Shown: positions 24,047-32,898, numbered from the stretch's first letter. The stretch: 64,000 nt of DNA from UBA935 sp031556725 (GCA_031556725.1 JAVBSL010000001.1:73116-137115); one strand, 5' to 3'. Program-made: numbers and translations. Notes: a model not told the origin generated them from the sequence alone.

Positions 24047-24681
24047 GGATTGTGAAGTTTATCAAAGCAGATTTTATATTAACCAGACCGCAGGTGAAAC
24101 TAATGGGGTGTTTTTTAATCCTGGCAGTGTTGGTATCGCTTTGCGTTTCCAATCCTGGTTTTGGAGTATTCTTTATCTGCTTTGGCAGTGTGATTTTTGC
24201 CAATACACCTTTTAACAGTATCCGGGCATCCGACTGCGGGTTTACTAATCTGTTGCCGGCAACTACATTTACCAGGGTGGCGGGGCGCTATTTGTTTGGA
24301 GTGATAATGTGTCTTTTAGGAGTGACTATGGGAGTGATTTCATGGCTGATCAGCAATTGTTTTGTCAAGGTGGACAGCAAGTTGTTGGGTCAGACTGTTT
24401 TGATTGTGCTGGCCGGAACATTGATTGCTTTGGCTATTCAATATATTATGTTTTATATCAGAGGAAATAAGGCAGTCAATCAGTGGCTGGTCTTTTTACC
24501 GTTTCTTCCGGGACTGCTGTTTTTTGCTTTCGGTACATCTTTACTGCAGTGGATGAATGAGGTGGAAAACTTTGGCGTTCATATGGCCATTTTAGCCGGT
24601 TTGAACGGAGCAGCAGTGATTATTCTTGCAGCAGCCATGGCAATAAGTTATCAAATATGTAAAAGAAGAGATTTTAGTTAA
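24043..24681 (+). CDS. ABC-2 type permease subunit
   Basis: A 212-residue membrane protein with about six predicted helices (for example residues 20-37, 43-58, 84-108, 119-139, 150-168 and 182-204). It overlaps the ATP-binding gene by 4 bases. It has no recognisable catalytic motif. The size and order fit the transmembrane partner of the upstream ATPase in a YtrABC-like exporter. The next gene begins 69 bases later behind its own MerR-type promoter. Confidence 0.82.
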   Translation: MRIVKFIKADFILTRPQVKLMGCFLILAVLVSLCVSNPGFGVFFICFGSVIFANTPFNSIRASDCGFTNLLPATTFTRVAGRYLFGVIMCLLGVTMGVISWLISNCFVKVDSKLLGQTVLIVLAGTLIALAIQYIMFYIRGNKAVNQWLVFLPFLPGLLFFAFGTSLLQWMNEVENFGVHMAILAGLNGAAVIILAAAMAISYQICKRRDFS

Positions 24682-24689
24682 AATAAGTA

Positions 24690-24720
24690 TTGACATTGAC
24701 GTAACGTAAACCTCTATAAT
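24690..24720 (+). promoter_or_regulatory. MerR-type promoter with 19-base spacer
   Basis: TTGACA (24690-24695) and TATAAT (24715-24720) are both perfect but separated by 19 bases rather than 17. That is the overlong spacing that MerR-family activators correct by twisting DNA. The spacer contains ACGT-A-ACGT symmetry. Confidence 0.8.
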
Positions 24721-24749
24721 CAAAATATGCAGGCAAGGAGGAAAACAAA

Positions 24750-25508
24750 ATGGAGTATACAATCCAGCAATTGGCTGATCTGGCAGGGATCAGCACACGG
24801 ACGCTGCGGTATTATGATCAGATTAAATTATTGCCATCTGTCCGGGCAGTACAATCGGGATACCGTATCTATGGGGAAAGGGAAGTGGACGCACTTTGGC
24901 AGATTCTGTTCTTTAAGGAACTGGGATTTGAACTGAGTACCATTGCGGAGATTATCAATGATCCTTCTTATGATTGCTTAAAGGTTCTGGAGGAACACCT
25001 GCGGACACTGAAGCAAAAGGAACTGCAGATTCAAAGTCTGATCCATACGGTGGAAAAGACAATCAGGAAAGAAAGAGGTGAAATTGCAATGACCGATCAG
25101 GAAAAATTTGAAAGCTTTAAAAAAGATATGATTGACGAGAATGAAGCGAAGTACGGAAAAGAAATCCGGGAAAAATACGGTGAAGATACCGTAGCAGAGA
25201 GCAATCGTAAAATGATGAATCTATCCCGTGAGGATTACGACAAAATGACTGCCATAAGTGAGAAACTGCAAAGCAAATTGGCCAAAGCCGTTAAAGCGGG
25301 TGAAGATTTCAAGTCCGATTGCGGAAAAGAGATTGCCCTGCTGCACAGGGAATGGCTGACGTTTACCTGGCCCAAGTATTCAGCCGAAGCCCATCGTGGA
25401 CTTGGTGAAATGTATGTGGCGGATGAACGCTTTACGGCTTACTATGATCAGGAAGTGGCGGGGTGTGCCCAATTCTTAAGAGATGCTATCTGTCATCATA
25501 TGGCATAA
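24750..25508 (+). CDS. MerR family regulator with TipAS drug-sensing domain
   Basis: A 252-residue protein with a MerR helix-turn-helix (YTIQQLADLAGISTRTLRYYDQIKLL and SGYRIYGEREVDALWQILFFKELGF), a dimerisation coiled coil (about 75-110) and a TipAS domain (about 130-250). In Streptomyces TipA, this domain binds thiopeptide antibiotics and activates transcription. An internal ATG preceded by AAAGAAAGAGGTG (about 25090) could give a free TipAS-like product as in tipA, which makes both long and short forms. No separate target gene follows directly, so autoregulation through the 19-base-spacer promoter is the simplest reading. Confidence 0.88.
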   Translation: MEYTIQQLADLAGISTRTLRYYDQIKLLPSVRAVQSGYRIYGEREVDALWQILFFKELGFELSTIAEIINDPSYDCLKVLEEHLRTLKQKELQIQSLIHTVEKTIRKERGEIAMTDQEKFESFKKDMIDENEAKYGKEIREKYGEDTVAESNRKMMNLSREDYDKMTAISEKLQSKLAKAVKAGEDFKSDCGKEIALLHREWLTFTWPKYSAEAHRGLGEMYVADERFTAYYDQEVAGCAQFLRDAICHHMA

Positions 25509-25601
25509 TATTAAAAGCATAATTATTAGAAGGAACAGGCTGGTGGTTTATAGCAAACTATCGGTCTGTTATTTTATTCACAGAAAAAATAAAAATATAT
25601 G

Positions 25602-25667
25602 TTGACAGAATAATATTATATGTCGTATAGTATTGTTAACAAGTGATGTTATACGGCATATAATATT
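25602..25667 (+). promoter_or_regulatory. Promoter and large inverted repeat for the PadR operon
   Basis: TTGACA (25602-25607), 18 bases, TATAGT (25626-25631). An 18-bp arm at 25612-25629 is complementary, with one mismatch, to 25650-25667; the arms share ATATTATATG and CGTATA. The repeat overlaps the promoter, consistent with repression by the PadR protein encoded next. Confidence 0.75.
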
Positions 25668-25707
25668 GTATAATAAAAAATCAATATAGTCGAAAGGAGT
25701 AGATGGG

Positions 25708-26031
25708 ATGGTATTTAATACAGGGGCAGCACTCTTGGATGCGGTAGTTCTTGCAGTGGTGTCGCGAGAACCGGAAGGTACATATGGCTATAAGATAACA
25801 CAGGAAGTGCGGACTGCGATAGAGTTATCGGAATCTACATTATATCCCGTTTTAAGGCGGTTACAGAAGGACGAATGTCTGGATGTGTATGATATGGAAT
25901 GTGCCGGCAGGAACCGGCGGTATTACCAGGTTACGGAAAAAGGCCGAAGGCAGTTGAATCTTTATGAGGGCGAATGGAAAGCATATTCGGCAAAGATAAG
26001 CATGATATTTGAGGGAGGAACGAAACTATGA
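25708..26031 (+). CDS. PadR family transcriptional regulator
   Basis: A 107-residue winged-helix repressor. The characteristic strand-helix order is visible: LLDAVVLAVVS, YGYKITQEV, ESTLYPVLRRLQKDECLDVY, then NRRYYQVTEKGRRQL. It overlaps the HAAS-domain gene by 4 bases and heads a membrane-protein operon. This PadR/HAAS/DUF4097 arrangement is frequent in Firmicutes and linked to envelope-stress-like responses. The inverted repeat over its promoter is the likely binding site. Confidence 0.92.
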   Translation: MVFNTGAALLDAVVLAVVSREPEGTYGYKITQEVRTAIELSESTLYPVLRRLQKDECLDVYDMECAGRNRRYYQVTEKGRRQLNLYEGEWKAYSAKISMIFEGGTKL

Positions 26032-26723
26032 GCAGATGGGAATTTATGAGACGGTTGGAGGAGTTGTTAACGGATATTCCCCCTGGCGAAAGAGAAGAAG
26101 CCCTGCAGTACTATAACGACTATATTAATGACGGCGGTAAGGAAAATGAGGCGGAGGTACTCGGCTCACTGGGATCACCGGAACAGGTGGCAGCTACGAT
26201 TAAAGAAGGACTGGAAGGAACCGCTGGAGAATTTACCGAAAAGGGTTATTACAGTACATATGATAAAGCAGCCAATCCCATTGCCAGATATCAGCCGCCG
26301 GCTTCCGAAATCAAGGAAGAATATAAGGAAGTTAAAAAAGAAGAAATGTCCGGCGGTGTGATTGCCCTGATCGTGATATTATGTATTATTGGTTCACCGG
26401 CTATCATTGGTGCAGCGAGCGGGATATTTGGTCTGATAGTAGCATGCTTTGCCACGATTTTTAGCTTGGTGGTAGCATTTGCCGCTGTTTCGGTGGTACT
26501 GATTGCGGTTGCGATTATTTTACTGGTACTGGGTATTCCTAAAATGTTGTATGCACCGCTTACCGGCTTGGCGATGATCGCAGCAGCACTTATTGTAGCC
26601 GGTGTGGGAATCCTTTTCTTGCTCTTGACAGCGTTGTTGGTGGGAAAAGTAATTCCGGCCATAGCCAAAGGAATTGGTTATCTGTTTAATAAGCTGTTTA
26701 ACAGAAAAGGAGGTAAGAAATAA
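26028..26723 (+). CDS. HAAS/DUF1700 domain membrane protein
   Basis: A 231-residue protein. Residues 1-65 form the helical HAAS domain (a WEFMRRLEELLTDIPPGEREEALQYYNDYIND core). This domain is thought to relay signals between a PadR regulator and membrane sensors. About three to four hydrophobic helices follow (about 112-215). It overlaps the PadR gene by 4 bases and abuts the DUF4097 gene. Its likely role is to connect membrane state to the PadR repressor; this comes from operon context, not direct evidence. Confidence 0.85.
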   Translation: MSRWEFMRRLEELLTDIPPGEREEALQYYNDYINDGGKENEAEVLGSLGSPEQVAATIKEGLEGTAGEFTEKGYYSTYDKAANPIARYQPPASEIKEEYKEVKKEEMSGGVIALIVILCIIGSPAIIGAASGIFGLIVACFATIFSLVVAFAAVSVVLIAVAIILLVLGIPKMLYAPLTGLAMIAAALIVAGVGILFLLLTALLVGKVIPAIAKGIGYLFNKLFNRKGGKK

Positions 26724-27586
26724 TGGATAAATTTGCAAAAGTCTGCCTGATTATTTCAGGAGTATTAATCGGAATCGGTGTAATGATCGGAATCATCGTA
26801 ACGGTTATCGGCGGACAAAACTTTGTCCGGGTTGTAAGTGCAGAAAATGTGACTCTGGGAGAATACCATGATGCCTGGGATTGGGGATGGAATTACTGGG
26901 GCGGCTATCGTAATGAATTAGTGGTAAATAACGTGAGTTGGGGAAACAAAAGTGTTGAGGACCACATTGCAGGTCAAGGAATCGATACATTATATATTAC
27001 GGCAGGAGCCGGCGAGTTTAAGTTTCAGGAATGGGATGAGGATGATTTCAAGATTGAAATATCGGGAAGAGGAGAATGCGACTATTATATAAAGGATGGA
27101 AAGCTGTATGTAGAAGGCTTTAAAAAATTAAATAAAATAAATGGATATGAGAATAATAGGATCACTCTTTATGTTCCGGATGGTGTGCAATATGACTATA
27201 TCAATTTGGAAATAGGTGCCGGTAAATTTGATGTCAAAGGAATCCAGGCAAAAGAAATGAACTGTGACGTCGGCATGGGCGCTGCTGATTTGAAAAATAT
27301 GGATGTGGGAAAATTAGAGATGCAAGTTGGCATGGGTGAGATTACTTTTGCCGGCAAGGCGGCAGGAGACGTTACAGTATCCTGCGGAATGGGCCATATC
27401 AGCATGAAGCTGGAAGGCAGTGAGCAGGACTATAACTATGCGTTAAGCTGTGCGGCCGGCAGTATTAATCTGGCGAATCAATCCTTTTCCATGCTTGCCG
27501 GGGAAAAGAATATTGATAACCATGCAGCAAATAATGTCAGTCTGGAATGTGCAATGGGAAGTATCAATGTTGATTTTATGAAGTAA
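26723..27586 (+). CDS. DUF4097 family beta-strand repeat protein
   Basis: A 287-residue protein with one N-terminal helix (about residues 8-30) that anchors it or acts as a signal sequence, then a repetitive beta-rich domain. Repeats such as GAGKFDVKGIQAKEMNCDVGMGAADLKNMDVGKLEMQVGMGEI are the DUF4097 (adhesin-like, LiaF-C-like) signature of a right-handed beta helix. It would sit outside the membrane and is probably the sensory or scaffold part of this PadR-controlled module. Its start shares a base with the upstream stop. Confidence 0.85.
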   Translation: MDKFAKVCLIISGVLIGIGVMIGIIVTVIGGQNFVRVVSAENVTLGEYHDAWDWGWNYWGGYRNELVVNNVSWGNKSVEDHIAGQGIDTLYITAGAGEFKFQEWDEDDFKIEISGRGECDYYIKDGKLYVEGFKKLNKINGYENNRITLYVPDGVQYDYINLEIGAGKFDVKGIQAKEMNCDVGMGAADLKNMDVGKLEMQVGMGEITFAGKAAGDVTVSCGMGHISMKLEGSEQDYNYALSCAAGSINLANQSFSMLAGEKNIDNHAANNVSLECAMGSINVDFMK

Positions 27587-27599
27587 GGAGGAATGAGAT

Positions 27600-27842
27600 A
27601 TGATCGGTATAATGGTTTTGTTTATTTTATTACTGGTGGTGCTGATCCTGAGCTTCTGTTTTCACCTGGTTGGCGGACTGTTAAAACTGCTGTATTATCT
27701 GGTCATCGGCCTGCCTTGTGCCCTCTTATGTTTTGTTTTCGGAATAGTGCTTTGCTGTACCGTAATCTGTATTCCGCTAGGGATGGGGTGCTTTAAACTG
27801 GCAGGACTGGTGTTCTCACCATTTAGACCAAGATTTTGTTAA
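27600..27842 (+). CDS. Small YccF-like membrane protein
   Basis: An 80-residue protein that is nearly all hydrophobic, with two helices. The C-terminal CIPLGMGCFKLAGLVFSPF closely resembles the second half of YccF domains, where CTIIGIPFGLQxFKLAxLALWPFG is typical. AAGGAGG lies 8 bases before the ATG at 27600. It lies between the DUF4097 and PspC genes and probably works with them in the membrane. YccF proteins have no established activity. Confidence 0.75.
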   Translation: MIGIMVLFILLLVVLILSFCFHLVGGLLKLLYYLVIGLPCALLCFVFGIVLCCTVICIPLGMGCFKLAGLVFSPFRPRFC

Positions 27843-27863
27843 ATAGGATTAAAAAGAGGAGAA

Positions 27864-28064
27864 ATGAAAATGGAAAATAATTATAAACGCTTAAGACGTT
27901 CAGACACAAACCGATCTATTTGCGGTGTTTGCGGCGGTGTCGGTGAGTATCTGGGAATCGATCCTACCGTGGTGCGGCTGATTTGGGTAATCGCAAGCTT
28001 TGCCAGTATCGGCATGGGAGCGCTGATCTATCTGATCGCAGCGTTGGTTATGCCACAGGAATAA
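27864..28064 (+). CDS. PspC domain-containing protein
   Basis: A 66-residue protein made of a single PspC domain: RRSDTNRSICGVCGGVGEYLGIDPTVVRLIWV, then a helix ending ALVMPQE. PspC proteins of the phage-shock response sense or protect the cytoplasmic membrane. AGAGGAG lies upstream of the ATG. It closes the PadR-HAAS-DUF4097-YccF-PspC operon and is followed by a strong terminator. Confidence 0.93.
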   Translation: MKMENNYKRLRRSDTNRSICGVCGGVGEYLGIDPTVVRLIWVIASFASIGMGALIYLIAALVMPQE

Positions 28065-28081
28065 AATATATTAAATGATAT

Positions 28082-28123
28082 AAAGAATGGCAAAATGATA
28101 AGTTGTTTTGCCATTCTTTTTGC
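28082..28123 (+). terminator. Bidirectional intrinsic terminator
   Basis: AAAGAATGGCAAAA (28082-28095) pairs perfectly with TTTTGCCATTCTTT (28106-28119). The flanks give a T run on either strand, so it can end both the PspC operon and the converging ECF gene. Confidence 0.9.
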
Positions 28124-28133
28124 TATATTTAAC

Positions 28134-28712
28134 CTACAGGGAGAAGAACAACCCAGCCTTCTTTAATGCCGGCCGCAGTGCCATATAAACCGCTACCGAT
28201 ACGATGGTAGAAGTTACCGCATTGATACTGGTGGCGGCGATATTCCATGCCAGGGTAAGCTCGGCAGCAGGCTTGCCAAGAATATAAAGCTTATAAAAGT
28301 ATCCCACCAGCGGATCAAAAATTACATTAAAGAGTAATCCCGCTACTGCAGCCAGAAGGGTCCAGATGAAAACATGCTTCTGGTTATTTTCATGGGTGAT
28401 TTTTCCTAGTTTATGAGCCACCAGACCGGTAATCAAGCCGATGCAGAATTTTAGGATAAATGTTTTCGGGGCATAGATAATATAGATAGGATCCAAAAGA
28501 TCACCGATGGTCATGCCCAGAGCACCGCCCAGGCCGCCATATACGCCCCCCAGTAAGAGTGCACCCAGGACACATACGGCATTGCCCAGATGAATGGAAG
28601 TGGCATCACCGCCCGGCAGGGGAATCTTAATTTGTAAAAAGGTAAATACAACATAGGATAAAGCAGCAACTAAGCCGGTAAAAGTAATTTTTTGAACAGT
28701 TTGATTTTTCAT
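28134..28712 (-). CDS. ECF transporter S component
   Basis: A 192-residue protein with about six helices and a typical S-component glycine/alanine-rich core (GNAVCVLGALLLGGVYGGLGGALG, about residues 42-65). No substrate-diagnostic motif is recognised. AAGGAG lies before the ATG. A minus-strand TTTCAA/TATAAT pair (about 28774-28801, 16-base spacing) gives a plausible promoter and a leader of about 60 bases, too short for a large riboswitch. It is unlinked to the other ECF gene at 1.2 kb and unlike it in sequence. Confidence 0.8.
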   Translation of the reverse strand: MKNQTVQKITFTGLVAALSYVVFTFLQIKIPLPGGDATSIHLGNAVCVLGALLLGGVYGGLGGALGMTIGDLLDPIYIIYAPKTFILKFCIGLITGLVAHKLGKITHENNQKHVFIWTLLAAVAGLLFNVIFDPLVGYFYKLYILGKPAAELTLAWNIAATSINAVTSTIVSVAVYMALRPALKKAGLFFSL

Positions 28713-28887
28713 AATACATTAGTCTCCTTACAATAAACATTTTATGGATGCATCGATATTAGTTACATTATACGCAGTGGTGGAATGATTGAAAGTGCCA
28801 AATTGGAACTTTTCAACCATACCAGTTCAGGCAACTTGCCTTGCTGCATATTTTGACTGAAATATCTTTTGTTATATAGGATATTGT

Positions 28888-28916
28888 TTGACGGATATAT
28901 GATTAACTGATAAAAT
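28888..28916 (+). promoter_or_regulatory. Promoter of the chemoreceptor gene
   Basis: TTGACG (28888-28893), 17 bases, TAAAAT (28911-28916), ending 39 bases before the ATG. Confidence 0.65.
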
Positions 28917-28955
28917 ATTAGAAAGCATTGCAAATGATAAAGTGAGGGAAAACAT

Positions 28956-30953
28956 ATGGTGAAAAAAATATTGGAGCAACGCAGATTAAGCATTAAAAGC
29001 AGAATATTATCTTCGGTGATGATGTTGGTTATTATACCTTTATTGGCTTTGGGTAGTATTTCGATGTTTTTGATTTATTTAAGTACCATAAGTACCTTGA
29101 AAGAAACAGCAACCGAAGCAGCCAATCTGGCTGGTGAACGGGTAAGCTGGGAATTAGAATCCTATGAGGGAATCGTAGGATCTATGGGAATGACAGCAAG
29201 GCTTGCCAGAGACGATGTGTCGCTGGAAGATAAAAAGTCGATTGTAGATGAAAGAGTGCAATATTACGGTTTGTCGGAAGGAGCACTGTTAGATGCAAGC
29301 GGTTTTGACATTATCAATGAAATAGATGCCGGTGACCGCCCCTGGGTAAAGAAGGCTCTGACCGGGGAAACATGTATTTCTGATCCGATAGTTAGCAGAA
29401 CAACCGGAAAAGTGACTGTTTTTATAGCCGGACCCCTTTGGGAGGGAGGCATCTCAGGAACAAACGTGGTTGGTGTAATAATGCTGATGCCGCAAGAGAA
29501 TTTTTTGAATGATATTATGAACACCGTATCCATCAGTAAATCCAGTCTGACCTTTATGGTAAATAATGCCGGAACGGTAGTAGCACATCCGGACATTGAA
29601 CAGGTCAAGAACCAGTACAATGCCATCGAAGATGCAAAAACAAACCGGTCTGCTAAAGGGCTGGCTTCGATTGTGCAGGAGATGACGGACAGTAAAAGTG
29701 GATATGGAACATATCGACAAGGACTTACAAGTAAATTTATAGCCTACGCACCGGTTCCGGAAGTAGAGGGCTGGAGTATTGGCATTTCTTCCAAAACAAG
29801 CGATTTTATGCAATCCATGTACGTGGGAATTATAGTAGTGATCGTTGGACTTGCAATTTCTATTGCACTGGCGGCTTCAATTACAGTGAAGTTGGCAAAG
29901 AGTGTTGGCGAACCGATCAATCTGTGTGCGGAACGGCTAAATATGCTGGCACAGGGCGATCTGGGATCACCGGTTCCGGAGATAGATTCTCAGGATGAGA
30001 CACGTATACTGGCTGATTCTACCCAAAGTATTGTCAATGGTATGAGCGATATTATCAAGGACGTACAGTATGTATTGGAGGAAATGGCACAGGGTAACTT
30101 TATGGTAAGTTCCCAGAAAAGAGAGAGCTATATCGGTGACTTTAGTCCTATTTTAGTAGCCCAACGTGAAGTACGGAATCAATTGCGTGATACCTTGAAA
30201 GGAATCAAGGTAGCTTCTGTAGATGTGGCCACCGGCGCAGATCAGATGGAAAAAGCTTCACAGAGTCTTGCTGAAGGAGCAACCGAACAAGCGGGAGCAA
30301 TTGAGGAGCTCTTGGCAACAGTAGAAAATGTTACCGTACAAGTACATAAAAATGCCGAGGATGCAATTAAAGCCAGTGAGGCAGCTAAGGAGATCGGCAT
30401 AAGAGCGCAGGAAAGTACAGAAACCATGAATGAGATGACACTGGCCATGAGTAAAATCAGCGAAGCATCACAGCAGATTGGAAATATTATTGCCAGTATA
30501 GAAGAAATTGCCTCACAGACCAACCTGCTGTCACTGAATGCTTCGATTGAGGCTGCCAGAGCAGGAGAAGCCGGCAGAGGATTTGCAGTGGTAGCTTCAG
30601 AGATTGGCCAGTTGGCTAATCAAAGTGCCCAGGCAGTGGATCAGACCAGACAGCTGATTGAAGCATCCTTAAATGAAGTGAAGAGTGGTTCAAGAATCGT
30701 AGAAAAAACGGCAGTTTCATTGAAAACAGTTATTGACGGATTGGAAGGCATTGTGGGTGAAATTCAGGATGTAGCAGACTCTTCGGAAAATCAGTCTCAG
30801 GCAATTGGCGAAATTAATCAGGGAATTGAACAAATATCGGATGTAGTTCAACTGAACTCAGCTACCGCTCAGGAAAGCTCGGCTACCAGTGCGGAACTGG
30901 CATCTCAGGCCATCAATCTGGAAGGATTGGTGGGGCGGTTCAGACTGGAGTAA
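28956..30953 (+). CDS. Methyl-accepting chemotaxis protein, dCache-type
   Basis: A 665-residue chemoreceptor. It has a membrane helix at about 18-40, a large extracellular sensor (41-285) with dCache features such as GDRPWVKKALTGE and SYEGIVGSMGMTAR, a second helix at about 288-310, HAMP, and a long cytoplasmic coiled coil. The highly conserved tip (TNLLSLNASIEAARAGEAGRGFAVVA) is near residues 518-543. It would bind a small molecule outside and control CheA. No che or flagellar genes are in the window, so it is an orphan receptor. The next gene is 27 bases downstream and may be cotranscribed. Confidence 0.93.
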   Translation: MVKKILEQRRLSIKSRILSSVMMLVIIPLLALGSISMFLIYLSTISTLKETATEAANLAGERVSWELESYEGIVGSMGMTARLARDDVSLEDKKSIVDERVQYYGLSEGALLDASGFDIINEIDAGDRPWVKKALTGETCISDPIVSRTTGKVTVFIAGPLWEGGISGTNVVGVIMLMPQENFLNDIMNTVSISKSSLTFMVNNAGTVVAHPDIEQVKNQYNAIEDAKTNRSAKGLASIVQEMTDSKSGYGTYRQGLTSKFIAYAPVPEVEGWSIGISSKTSDFMQSMYVGIIVVIVGLAISIALAASITVKLAKSVGEPINLCAERLNMLAQGDLGSPVPEIDSQDETRILADSTQSIVNGMSDIIKDVQYVLEEMAQGNFMVSSQKRESYIGDFSPILVAQREVRNQLRDTLKGIKVASVDVATGADQMEKASQSLAEGATEQAGAIEELLATVENVTVQVHKNAEDAIKASEAAKEIGIRAQESTETMNEMTLAMSKISEASQQIGNIIASIEEIASQTNLLSLNASIEAARAGEAGRGFAVVASEIGQLANQSAQAVDQTRQLIEASLNEVKSGSRIVEKTAVSLKTVIDGLEGIVGEIQDVADSSENQSQAIGEINQGIEQISDVVQLNSATAQESSATSAELASQAINLEGLVGRFRLE

Positions 30954-30980
30954 AGAAGGATTATATAAGGAGCGAAAACT

Positions 30981-32303
30981 ATGAGTGGAAGATTGAGAGT
31001 TCTTGCCGTTAATAAAAACCAGACAGAGGGGGAACAATGGCGAAACCGATTTGAAGCAAGCGGATATGAGGTGCTTCAGGAATGCCTGAGCTTATCATCG
31101 ATGGTTTATATACTGACGCAGGAGCGGGTGCAACTGGTAATATGTGCGGACAATTTAATTGAAGAGGATGCTTTTGTGGTGCTTAGTGCAGTTCAACAGC
31201 ATTTTCCCAGAGTAAAGATTGTTATTGTGGGAAATAGCATCTCAAAAGCTTATTTGTTTGGTAACCTAAGCAATGTAGTGGTTACCAAGAAGCTTAATCC
31301 TGACTTAAGTGAGTATTACCGAGCGGCTCCAGGTCTGGCCTTCAATGCAGATGTGCTGGGAGAAAAAAGCTTAATGCTACTGATGGATGATCACTTCCTG
31401 ACTGATGAGGAAGCAACCGTTCTTATGGCCAAGTCCTTTCAGTGGAATCCCGGATATGTAGTGATCGGCATTTTCACGGAAGCTTATGATGAAAACATCG
31501 GGCAGATATTAAAGAAAGCTTTGACCGACTATAAATATGCCTATCTTTTACAATGGGGATTGAATGAATTTTATATTATTTTAGATGCGGTGCCGGCTGT
31601 TTCATTTTGTATAGAGGTAGCACATCATATTCGCAGCGAGCTTCTTAGGGAAACAAGGACGATGTTCAGTATTGGGATCAGCCGTTTACGTTTTAAAGCA
31701 GGAGAGCTGTATGCGTGCCGTAAGGAAGCAAAACGGGCCGCCCATGCAATGCATACGTTTGGGCAGAATAGTGCTATTCATATTGATTATGTGGATTCCG
31801 GCAGCATTGAATACCTATATCCCGACCATAAAGAAAAGCGTCTGATCGAAGCCACTATGGATGGAGATACGAAGTATGCTTTGCAGATGCTAAATGAAAT
31901 ATTTGAGGTTTTGCGGTCAGTTTCCGGGGTGAAGCAATCGTTAGTTAATAAAATAGTATTAAGGATTATTGTTGGTTTGAATACGGCAGCGTCCGCACGT
32001 GTATCGGCCTTTGAAAAAATTGAACTGGATTCCATGTCACTAAAAAAACTGTTGTCGGCGAAAACCGTTGACGAGGCATACGGCTTTCTGCAACAGGGAA
32101 TTCATGATTTTGCCGGAGAGATGGAAGCAATTATGGATGTTTCAAGGGATGCCCTGTATTATCGCCTGCTAAAGGAAAAGGCTAAAAAGGAAGAGAATTC
32201 TGTTTTAAAGGCGGTACAGAAGCTGGATACCACGATGAGCTTTATAAATGCTGCGATATATAAAAACCAACGAAGCAATATTTTCAGTTTTTTGAAGGAT
32301 TAA
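30981..32303 (+). CDS. Degenerate receiver plus GGDEF-like regulator without DNA-binding domain
   Basis: A 440-residue protein. Residues 1-110 look like a response-regulator receiver (RLRVLAVN, KIVIVGN, VVVTKKLNP) but the acidic pocket and the LxxD phosphorylation site are not conserved (QLVICADNL). The middle (about 150-270) resembles the degenerate GGDEF-like domain of YesN-type regulators (RTMFSIGISR with a following helix). The C-terminal part is helical, and the AraC helix-turn-helix expected for YesN is absent. It lies 27 bases after a chemoreceptor, with an AAGGAGC site. I infer a non-canonical signalling adaptor; the function is unknown. Confidence 0.7.
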   Translation: MSGRLRVLAVNKNQTEGEQWRNRFEASGYEVLQECLSLSSMVYILTQERVQLVICADNLIEEDAFVVLSAVQQHFPRVKIVIVGNSISKAYLFGNLSNVVVTKKLNPDLSEYYRAAPGLAFNADVLGEKSLMLLMDDHFLTDEEATVLMAKSFQWNPGYVVIGIFTEAYDENIGQILKKALTDYKYAYLLQWGLNEFYIILDAVPAVSFCIEVAHHIRSELLRETRTMFSIGISRLRFKAGELYACRKEAKRAAHAMHTFGQNSAIHIDYVDSGSIEYLYPDHKEKRLIEATMDGDTKYALQMLNEIFEVLRSVSGVKQSLVNKIVLRIIVGLNTAASARVSAFEKIELDSMSLKKLLSAKTVDEAYGFLQQGIHDFAGEMEAIMDVSRDALYYRLLKEKAKKEENSVLKAVQKLDTTMSFINAAIYKNQRSNIFSFLKD

Positions 32304-32310
32304 ATTAAAG

Positions 32311-32354
32311 AAGCCGCCGGATGAGAAGTATGTCTTCGTCATTCGGCGGCTTTT
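32311..32354 (+). terminator. Intrinsic terminator
   Basis: AAGCCGCCGGATGA pairs with TCATTCGGCGGCTT (one G-T) around a 14-base loop, followed by TT. Confidence 0.8.
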
Positions 32355-32433
32355 AGCTGCATTCTACTAATGGTCGATAGCATTTTTAGTAAATGAAGGA
32401 TAGGATAGGGACATAGATAGAAGGGAGATTTCC

Positions 32434-32892
32434 ATGGACAAAGACAAATTTGGGAAATTTGTCGCAGGATTAAGAAAAGAAAAAAGTATGACCCAAAAGG
32501 ATTTGGCGGAGTCTTTGTTTTTGACTGATAAGGCGATATCCAAATGGGAAAGGGGTCTCAGTTTTCCGGATATTTCCGTTTTAGAACCGCTGGCAGAGGT
32601 GCTGGACGTATCTGTGATGGAACTTCTGAAAGGTGAGCGGTTCTCGGAAGAAGACAGCATGACGGCGGAGGATGCCAAGCAGCTTATTAGCGAGTCGATA
32701 GCCCTTTCGGATGCGGAAATTGTCAGAAAGCAGTTAAGGAGCAAGTATATCCTGCTGTTCTGCATCGTATGTCTGATGCTTTTGGTTTCTATTATTCTGA
32801 ATATCATTTCCTTTACAGCGGTACCGGAGGCAGACCGGCAGATAGTCGGTGAACTGAGAATGGAAGAAACGTTGAGGGAAGGAAGGGAGTGA
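32434..32892 (+). CDS. XRE family regulator with C-terminal membrane helix
   Basis: A 152-residue protein. The first 65 residues are an XRE/Cro helix-turn-helix (KSMTQKDLAESLFLTDKAISKWERGLSFPDISVLEPLAEVLDVSV). A helix at about 108-128 (YILLFCIVCLMLLVSIILNII) would tether it to the membrane. Such membrane-bound XRE proteins are common in Clostridia and regulate a linked operon. AAGGGAG lies 7 bases before the ATG. The acyltransferase gene starts 6 bases after its stop, so they are one unit. Confidence 0.88.
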   Translation: MDKDKFGKFVAGLRKEKSMTQKDLAESLFLTDKAISKWERGLSFPDISVLEPLAEVLDVSVMELLKGERFSEEDSMTAEDAKQLISESIALSDAEIVRKQLRSKYILLFCIVCLMLLVSIILNIISFTAVPEADRQIVGELRMEETLREGRE

Positions 32893-32898
32893 GTTGAT

